In this document: piece by piece, positions 46,401 through 56,600 of the stretch
Layout: each line of letters starts with the position of its first letter
Numbering within the stretch: the first letter of the stretch is position 1
Assembly (NCBI GenBank): GCA_029204225.1
Contig: CM055102.1
Coordinates: 6,066,982 to 6,130,981 of the forward strand
DNA: 64,000 nucleotides
Source of the DNA: Diphasiastrum complanatum
Lineage: Eukaryota > Streptophyta > Lycopodiopsida > Lycopodiales > Lycopodiaceae
Reading direction: 5' to 3'
Made by a program: the position numbers and the translations under genes
The notes under the pieces: generated by a model
What the model was told of the DNA's origin: nothing
Seen by the model: the letters and a program-made list of their open reading frames with translations, nothing else
Database searches by the model: none

Positions 46401-48240
46401 TTCGCCATGTCCATTTACATTTACTTTACTTTATGCATAGGCAGGCTTTGGGCCCTTTTTTATTCATTATTTGACATTTAGACTATATGGTTGGCCTTGG
46501 GCCCTATTATTGACATTTAGACCATATTATTGGCCTTGGGCCCTATGATTCACTATATTGGTTATTTGGTCATATTACTGAGAGTGGGGGCCTTCGGAGG
46601 GCGCACTATTTTCCCTCTCGGTTTGGCCCTAGCCACTGGAAGCTTCCTTTTAGGGCTTCCTCTTGGCTATAAGTAGGGATTCTGTGTCATTTGTTACTTG
46701 GCTTATGATATGATCTCCTTCTTTAGTCTCTTTAAGCTTTCTCTCTCCTGCTTTCTAGGGTTGAGTCTTGCTTATGTGATGCTTTCATAGACTAGTTCTA
46801 GAAAACTTGCCTGGTATTTGTGACTTCACAATTTTTTTGAAACTTATGCCCGGACAGCATAAGGCACTTGGATTACCTGAGAAGACGTGTACAAATAATA
46901 GAATGAAGCTAGAGGCCTCATTAACAGGGATATGTATTGATCCATGTCTGTCCTTAGATTGGTTTGTCGTCTAAAGAAAGTAAATTTGAAGGATTCTTAT
47001 TGTGGCACGACATGCAATTTCCCGAGCATTCAGAATTGGTCAAAAGCACAAGGTCTTTGTTTATCACCTTGTGGCAAAAATAAATGCAAAGAAAAATATT
47101 GAGAAGGCTTCAACTCACAAAGACTGGCTCTCAAAAATTCTCATGCTGCGATCTCATGATCCCATTCTGTTCGGCTGCAACCGTGACAGAATTCCTGTTT
47201 CCTTTCAGTATTGCTGTTGGAGTTCATCCCAAAACCCTAAACCGATCTCATCAGACAAGACATAGTATTGTGTACGTCTTGTAGTTCCTTGTGGTCTTTC
47301 TTGAAGAGACATTTTGAAGAGCGAAAATGTTGCTCGCAACTTACACAACTAAGCTCAGCTTGCACCGACCATTTGGTGACCCTAAACCCTGGTGCAAAGG
47401 GAGTGGATGTGGTTACCAGTTTCAGCAGTCCTACACACTACTATGTCTTGGTTGATGATATCGGTTTTTCCCCGGATAAACTTCAACAGCTCACTAGTTA
47501 CTTATGGCACAACTTCAACACGCTGCAACACGCTGTCGAAATTTTGCGTACCAACACGAGGGCTCCGAAACATCTCCTAGTTTTCAGGTCCCGACCAGAC
47601 GAAGTGTCCCTGAAGCCCTGTTTAACGTCGAACTTCGGACGGACGTTTTGGGCAAACCGTCCATCTGTTCCTCGTCTGTTTGTTCCCACAGGTTCCTATC
47701 GAGGTTGTCCACTGGCCGAAACAAACGGCACCTGAAACGGATCCCATTTGGAGAAACGGGGCCATCGGACGGAAAGTTGCAAAACTAGTCCATTACGCTT
47801 GACCTAATTGCATTTCTCTCCCGTCGAAGGGCCATTTTGACCGAACGATACCCGAATCGAGCCAGGCTCGATCCCTTGGGTTCGTATCAGGATCACGAAC
47901 CTGTGGATTGTATTCCTAGACCATTAATGCATTCTACACAAGTTTAAGTGTATGCTACAAAGTGCTGCTTTGATGTTGAATCAACACGTACCTGTGGTGC
48001 AATGCCTATGACACAATGAGGATGTGGGGTTGATGATGATTATGGCTGTGGTTATGATGATTATGGTTGTGGCTTGTTTTGATGGTTATGGCTGTGGGGT
48101 TGTGGGTTTATGATGATTTGTTAGGGTTTAGGGTTTAGGGTGTTATATTAACTGTGCCATTTGTTAGGGTGTCGGGTTTAGCGTGTTATGTTCAATGATT
48201 GGACATGATGCAAATGATATGAGAGACATGAAGATGTGTT

Positions 48241-48307
<67 letters not shown>

Positions 48308-51300
48308 TTGCACAGAGCAAACCATTTCTAACTAACTATTCAAATTTCACAGAGCTAACCATTTGTAACCAACCATGATAAATTAGCCATGACTCGAATA
48401 AACTGTAAAAAAATATATACATCTCATCTGATGCCAATGTACATGATGCTCTGTGTGTATCAATATCTACAAGAAAATCATCTCTCTATGTGCCAGATGC
48501 ATCTACAGGGGTGTCAAATACAAAGTCTGGCTGGGACTCCTCCAAGTCTGGGCCAGCGTCTGCCAAGAGACGACTAGAAAAATCATCAGTGCGTCCCCTC
48601 TTGGCTGGCCTACCTCTGGGTCTACCGGAAGGAACCCTCTACGGTACACTCCTGCCTAGGGGTCTCCCTCTGCCACGAGGGGGTCTCTGGAACCGCCTGC
48701 CTGTGATGCTATGAGCCGTCTCAAAGCGATGTGTCTCTAGGCAGCCTCTATCTCCCTCGCATACTCTGTCCAGCCATCGTCTAAAAGGGTCCATGTAGCG
48801 GGAGTACTGGGTGGGGCACGTGGACCATCCCCTGCGATGTCGACCGTCTCGTCTGAATCATATGTGGGCTCATCAGAGGAGGAGGGCAATGGAACGTCAG
48901 CAGGGAGGAGGGTAGGCTCCTCGGTGTCAGCATCATCCTCAGGATCACCCCGCAGAGCACACCGAGCGACCTCGTCTAGATCAACCACTGGCTCTGCCTC
49001 TGGCTCTGCCTCTGGATCAGCCCCGGGAACCAGGCAATCATCGGGATTGACCTACACAAGTCAACCATTCGTGAGAATAGCCGAAGCAACCGTGAGGGCA
49101 TTGAACTGATTGTCTGCTATAGCACGAAAGCAAACGATAGAGCATAGAAATATACTTGCAGCAGTAGGGCGCGTATGCCTCCTACCCTCATGTTGTCCGC
49201 GATGCGTCGAACCACCCTGGTGTTGGTGTTGCAATACACCAAGTCATTGCATCGCTCGGTCGTGAGGCGGTTCCGCCTGTTCTTGTGAACAAGGCTGAAC
49301 GCTGACCAGTTCCGCTCGCACACGCAAGCATAACACTCCTGCATTAATTGGCAGCAACTCGAGTGAGTTGCGGCCTTATAGAGACAATGCGGAAACTATT
49401 TAGATGAATGAGATTAGATAACATACCTGTGACAGGACTCGGAACGCGAGCGTCCTCAGCTCTATCTGTCCAACGCCATAGCTATCCCACCATGATACAG
49501 GCGTAAGCCTGTTCTCTCGGACAGTAGCAAGGTCCCAGGCAGTGCCCGAAATTGAGCAACGATGTGCGTGAGTGCAATTGAGCGAGCGAAGGGAAGTTGA
49601 ATTGAGCAAGCGAAACGTAGTTGAGCGAGCGAGCGGGGGGTAGAGCAAGAATTTACCTATAACTCAGCCTTTGCTGCTCGAGCCTGCTGTGGAAACCAGA
49701 GTCACTGCTAAGGAGGCGGATGTATGAGAACCAGTCCGCATGCAGCTCTCCATCATCGTACTACCGCTCGCTCTGAAACAGCGGATGCAGTATGTGGGCT
49801 ACACTGTGAATGGGCCGGTGAAACTTATCCCATCGTCGCCGCCACAACCGCCTAATAGGCTCCAACCTGTGGAACATACCATGTGGAGGCAACAATTACA
49901 TAATTGCGTGCTGCGGCACCAGTACGAAATAGAGTGCGAATGGAAGGAAAGTTTGTGAGACGAAAAAAGCTATACCTGGCATGGTCCAGCTCACTCGCCT
50001 ATGCGGTCCATGAACTCGTATATGAGGCCCATCGTGCACCCCTCGCGATCAACGAGCCTCAGAACAGAGTAGATGGGGCGCATGACGTCCATGAGCTGCT
50101 GCATATCAACCCAAAAGGGCTCCATGAAGAGGATCTCGTGGAAGGCCAAGCCCTCCGGGATCTGAGACAGGTCCATGGCTATGAACTCTGCAGAAGTAGC
50201 CATGCCCCGCAAATCACCCTTGAGCCGGTGTAGCCGCTCGGGCATGATGAACTGGTAGGCGAAGCGGGTGCGAACGGGCTTCTTCAAGTCGAGCCTACAT
50301 TGAAAAACGGAATAAGAGGCACACACGAAAACCCCGACGCATCCCTAAACCCTAAACCCTGGAATTATTGGCGTGTGCAACATAACTGTAAACGAGCCAA
50401 AAAATAAGTAGCATCTTACCTGCTGAATGTGCGGAAAAGGGCGGTGGTGCGGCGCTTGCATGTGACGAAGTCCACAACTGCAAGCCTCATGAGAATCTCA
50501 CTGACCCAAGGCAGGCGCCCGATGGAATGCAGGAGGAGGTCTAGTGAATGTGCAGCACATGGAGTCCACACAATGGAGGGGTATTCTGCCATAAAAAGCT
50601 CCCCCATACCGCGGCAGTTGGACGCATTGTCCGTCACAACCTATCACGAACAGTTGATACGATTAATGCACAGCTTGAAAACACATTGCAATCAATCGAA
50701 AACTAATGAAACCTTCGTATCAACATTGCGCAGTAAATGATCAAGCAACGAATGAAAAAAATTGTACCTGGACAATGCGATGTGGCCCAATCTCCTCTAT
50801 CGCCGCGCGGATGATGCCGTAGATGTACTCGGCCGTGTGCACTCTCCCTGCCTCAGAGGCGTCGACACTGCGGAGGAACATGGAACCGTAGCAGCTGGAA
50901 ACAATCACGTTGATGAGTGGACGTTTACGACGATCAGTCCACCCATCAGCCACGATGGAGCAGCCGTATCTATCCCAGGCCTCATGCAACGATGCTAGTC
51001 TCTCTCTAACCTCTGCAACCCGCTCCTATAGCAAAGAGCCGCGAAGCGCATCGGCTGTGGGTGGTATGTAGGTGGGCTCGCAAACTGCAACTTTCGAGAT
51101 AGCCTCTCGAAATTTGCGGGATGTGGCCATGATGAAGGGGAGGTTCAGGTCATAGAACATCTGTGCTATGGTCCCGGTGGCCTCTCTGTGCTGCCCCTCT
51201 CTGAAAGATCCCGGCATGGCCATCTGTCTGGTGACTCGGGATGTACATGGCTGGGAGGATGCGGATGGACGACACAGATCTGGAGGTGGTGGCATAGGTG

Positions 51301-51730
51301 TAGGTGTAGAAGTGGAGGATGCGGACGGACGGTGCGGATCTGGAGGTGGTGGCATAGGCGTAGGTGCAGCAGTGGAGGCTATGGATCCATGGGGAGTACT
51401 GGCGGAGGGGGTGGGGGTGGTGGTGGCGGCGGCGGCGGTGGTGGCGGTGGCGGTGGCGGTGGGTGCACCAGTGGAAGCGGAGTCCGCGACATCTATGGAT
51501 GGCTCGTCGGCCTCAGCACCTGGCTCAGCATGTCTCGAGAATGCGAGCCCTCTCCACAAAGGATGACCATACAAACGCCGATCCCGTAGCATCCCCCTGT
51601 GGGTCGGACCCGCAATCCCCCCAGACGTGCTCAGACCCGAGAGGCGTTCCCTGTGAATTGCTTTCGACGAAAAGGGCAACGCCACTTTTTGTCGGGCAAC
51701 AACTCCACCTCATCCCAAATGGGACGAGCG

Positions 51731-51810
<80 letters not shown>

Positions 51811-51877
51811 TAAACCCTAGACCCAAGCACCCTAAACCCTAAACTCACACACACACCATGTCTCACACACACATACA

Positions 51878-51961
<84 letters not shown>

Positions 51962-52402
51962 ACCACACACACACACATGTACACACAAATCAACTCACAC
52001 ACACACACATGCACACACAAATCAACAAACACACACAAATCATCACACAATCACCCACCCACATGCACACTCTCTCTCTCTCAAACCCCCACTCACCATG
52101 TCTCTCTCTCGCTCACTCACCATAGCTCTCTCTCCGCACTATTTTTCTCCTCTCTCGCTGTCTCCTTCTGCGGACCATTCCGCTCCCCGTGCGCGGTCAT
52201 GTCTGTTTTTTTTTTTAAATTAAAAAAACGCGCCCGAGGTCTGCACGCGTCCGTGCCCGGGATGCTGGACGCGTCCAAAAATAAAATTAAAAAAAAAATT
52301 AGACACGTCCGACCCCGCGTCCGGGGGTCGAACGCGTCCGGGTCCGATCGTTGGACGCGAACGCAAAAAGGCCGCGTCCGGCCCGGACCCTCATGTCTAT
52401 TT

Positions 52403-52483
<81 letters not shown>

Positions 52484-53565
52484 ATATATATATTGTTATT
52501 TCCGTGTACCTAATAGCCACCCCATCGTTAAGATGTTACCATGTACCTACGTTGCTTAATGTCTCGGTCGAGCTTCTAGTCACAAGTTATGGACCTATTA
52601 TAGGTCGATGGACTTCTTGTAGCTTGGCAGACCTGTCACACTACTCGAGGTAGTCTAGAAAAAAGAGAATGTAAGGGAGGGAATACATGTGTGAGTAGCA
52701 GGAGACCATTATTACTTGAAGGTAATCATGTCTTGTGATTCTATACAACAAAGTTTGATTCATGTGTAAGTGTTGCTTTCATCTTCGTTGCATGATGATA
52801 TAGTGTGTCTTCAACATTCCTCCCTCCAACTCCAGCGCGATCAAAGAGCATGTCACTTACAAAATGGTATCGAATTATCTGTGTTCTTGAGAGTTGTCTG
52901 CCTTCATTCATTCTAGTTCATCAAAAACCATAATATGGTTGAATAAACAATCACCCCGATGAAGATATGAGCTTGAAGTCACTCCAAATTCCAAACTTTT
53001 AGCTGGCCTATCTAGATAGGCTAGTCTCAATAAAATCAGAGCTTAAGTCGGTATGGGCTCCTTATACAATCCGCCAATGCTAATGGTTTTTGAAGAAGAG
53101 TTCGGTAATTTCCAAAAGATATGCCATTCTCTAGAAGGTCTACATTTTGTAATGATCAAGCCATTGTTGAATGGTTGAGAGTACTGTCAAATGTAGCCCA
53201 ATGACCCTTTATTTAAAGTCGATTTAGGGAACCGTAGTTCAAAATACAAAAGGTAAATTTGTCCATCCCAAATAGAAGAACTCAATCTGCCATGCAAAAG
53301 TTCTAAAGGCTCCAACAATAGCTAAATGCATGACTACTTGCAGCCACTATACTTGCTCATTGATGCAATCATCATTTACATCTTTGTCCAAGTGTTCAAT
53401 CATCAAAGTTGCACCATGAGGAGGGTCGAGATATCAACAAGTGTTTGTGGATGTTATTTTTGTTCGGGAGGTCGCGTAAAGGTAAAAGTTAATTCCCAAG
53501 ATTATAATCTACACTTGTGTAGGAGCCTACATCATAAGCAAGTAGTGTGCATGCAAACCATGTTG

Positions 53566-53608
<43 letters not shown>

Positions 53609-56600
53609 AAATACTTGAGAGCACACTGAACACTCATATGGTTCTCCTTTTTTAAGCTTGAACCATACAACATCATGCTCATCCTCTGATAGAAACGTCC
53701 AACAATTAGACTAGAAAAAAACTTTACTAAAAAGTAGCAAACACTTCTACCTTCTATAGTAATCAAAGCTCTTCAAAAATCCAAAAAAATAAAACATGAC
53801 GCATTTTTTTTTATTATAGATCATCAAGCCCATCCATGGTGCATGACTCAAACCTCATCATTCAACCCAACAACAAGCGTAAAAATATATCAAGAAAACT
53901 AACCTCCAACCCCTCCTGAGCATCCAACAATACGTTCGTCAAAATGTGATTGCACAATAGCAGGTGCTTCCTAGAATTCCACACGAAGCACGTATTCCTT
54001 AGAATCATGATAGCTATCCAATTTGAATCAAAGGACAAGGATCCTCCCTGACCGTAGGACCTCAAGCCTCCCTCACTAAAACAAAAAACATCAAATTGAA
54101 TCTAAGTAAGAGCTTCTCGTGTCAACAAGGACTCAAAAAAGTTCAAAATTTAGGAGCTCCTAAATATCTTGTGATATGATTGTTTGTGTTTATGAGAATG
54201 GTTCAAGTCTTATAGCAACTCATCCAAGAGCTTGCCAACAGTTCAAACTAGATTGGTGCAACAAGAGGAGTATCAGATTGTGATTGAACAAACTCCATGA
54301 AATCTGTCATGTCTTTGGGAAATATCAGAGCAAGTTAGAAACAGTTGAGGCATGACCTTTGTGAAAACACGACACAAAGCGTTATGAAAGGAGCATACCA
54401 TAACACTCCTAGTTTTCTTTTATTTTTTCAAACTGTAGTGAAAGATAATCTCTTTCTTCGACAAAGGTGTCATTGTTAGCCCTTATGTTAGCCCAAGGTC
54501 CTTCAAGTATAAGAATCTATTGTGGCATGTGTTTTGTAAGCCCACAAGTCAATTCTGTTAATAAGGCAAATAAAGGCTTAGGAAAACCTTATATTTAGAC
54601 CTTTTTATTATTGAAGTTTAACTATCAATAGTTCAACTTTGAAAGTCTAAGTTTAAGATTTAAATCCTAAGTTCATTAAGTTAAGTGCACTTCATTTGTT
54701 TAGAGAAGGCATTTTACAGGCTAATTAGCAATAAGCTTATGTTTAGTCCCATAAGCACATTAGAACATAGGCCCACCACTCTTGGCATATATGGGAGTGG
54801 AGGTGAGCCTTCCATAACACTTGTATAAGCTTTGCTATAATAGACCACTCTTGTGCTATCTTGTGTTCCCATTGGTGTAAAGAATACCTTGTGGTAGGTG
54901 CTCGAGCCCCACTCAGCTTTCCCCATTGGTTTATTTTTATGGTGACTGTGCTTATGGATTAATTATCTATCTCACCTTGTTTCTTATTTCCCTTGTGGAG
55001 TAAGGATTATTTAGAAGTTTAGTTAAGTACAAACTCTTCTAGTTGGGAGACCGCCATAGAAGGGATTAAATTAGGATAAGCTTCTAGTAGGGAGACCGCC
55101 TTAGAAGCCTTAGTAGGAGAAATTAGAATAGTTTCATCTTCTAGTAGGGAGACCGCCTTAGAAGAAGATCAAGTACCAACCAATAGACTTATGATTTGAG
55201 TGGATCTTACCCGTTCTTACCCTACACAACGACCTTTAGGAAGGAGCTCCACGGATAAACTAAAATTGGAACTGAATATCATAGCAAAACAAGGCTCGAG
55301 GAAAAAACAAAAAGTGACTCTAATAGAGGTAACTTGATCTTGAAATGCTTATGAAACGAACAATAAAGTATGAGAACCCTGATAGCATATGTATTGATCA
55401 TTCTCAACCTTTGAAGAAACTAAAACATTGTCTATCGAGAAGGAAGCAAAGACTGATCCCTCAATCTCACTCTCCATAAAGAAGATGCAACGTGAGCATC
55501 CTTTGTCCCCTATAATACGAACTAGCCCACCTCGGCCTCTACATGTGCTCTTGCCTCTAGCAAATTGCCCCGCATAAGCCCCTAAGAATGCCTTTCGGTT
55601 TGTGAACAAGTGGGAAAGGATCAAGCAATGTCTCAACCTCCAAATCAACCTACATGGTAGCAACCCCCTCATCTGTTTCCTCCTCATACTTCTCGACATC
55701 GTCATCCTCCTCCATCTCATCCCCCTCTGCCTCATTAATGTTTCCACGAATCGTGATTTGTTGGTGAACAAATTACAATTGATCAATGAATTGTTCAGAT
55801 CTTATTTGAATCGAAAAGAAGGGACCTTGTTTTTTTTTTAATTACGGTGGGTCTAGATCTCAACGCGAGCCCAATTTGCCCTATTTTGCGTGTTCTTGCA
55901 ATGTTGAACGAAGTGGAAGGGAGAGAGTTCAAAGTAGAGAAAGGGAGAGGAAAGGAGAGGAAAAAGGAGAGGGGGCGAGGCAAGAGGAAGAGCAAGAAGA
56001 AAGGAGAATAAAATTAGAGTTGGGAAGCTTACGAGTTAGGGAAGAAAGAAGAGTTAGAAATTGCAAGACTTATGAGTTGGGGAGTTAAATTCTATAATTA
56101 GAAGTTCGAAAATAAAAATTAGAGTTAGGTTAGGTTTAGGCCCAACTTCGAGCTCTTGGATCTCCAAGTAGCTTGGGGCCCAAATCACATAAATGCATCA
56201 TGAAGGGAGTGCTCCTAATTTTGCAAGCTGTAAATAAAAAAAAATTAAGGTTTTCTTTTTTTGGCATTTCGTAACGATATGGCCGCTTCAGTGCAACTTA
56301 GCCAATAATTGATTCAAAATACACAAACTCAATACGAGTCCCCATGTGGTTCATAGTCAAGATATTGGAATCACTCATGTGAGACTTATCCTCACAACAT
56401 TCATGGTTAATGAAGGACTTGGAAGGAAAAATATTGCATGACGATGAACACAAAAGGCTAAGATAGGCATTTTCATCTGGTTGAAGCCTTACATATCATT
56501 TTTAACAAATTACTTGTACTAGTTTGTGTACTTGCAAATGATTAGGGGTTGTGATTCGTGAATGGACAAAAATTGAACATGTCGATCAACCTAGAGAGAG

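Larger units (their letters stand above)
39059..52399. mobile_element. Large (about 13.3 kb) hAT-like element with inverted ends, transposase and cargo
   Basis: The two ends share 27 identical bases in inverted orientation (39060-39086 and 52372-52398), beginning AGACATGAGGGTCCGGGC, preceded by CA (left) or TA (right complement). Beyond that they stay similar for about 180 bp, dense in GGACGCG/CGCGTCC words. A BED/DUF659-type hAT transposase reads inward from the right end, a small gene reads inward from the left end. Between them is a palindromic cargo region with SNF2-like gene fragments. Possible 8-bp flanks TATAATAT and TTTTATAT match at 6 of 8, but both lie in TA-rich DNA, so the target duplication is not proven. 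The element lies in COX5b intron 5. Confidence 0.72.

Noticed and set aside
49991-50326. Stand-alone 111-codon minus gene
   Set aside because: It is exon 3 of the hAT transposase plus intron read-through, in phase with exons 2 and 4.
51168-51566. Gly/Val-rich plus-strand frames over the transposase
   Set aside because: They are the reverse strand of the Ala/Thr/Pro-rich linker in transposase exon 1, which has clear homology and splicing on the minus strand.
51858-52223. Frames of Ser-Leu, Thr-His or Tyr-Ile repeats (also at 16073, 39242, 43371, 52351)
   Set aside because: They are microsatellites translated in frame, with no other coding evidence.
39059-52399. Helitron or MULE explanation for the cargo-bearing element
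   Set aside because: There is no Rep/helicase of Helitron type and no MULE transposase. The inverted ends with a hAT transposase fit better. MULE-type 9-bp duplications were not seen.
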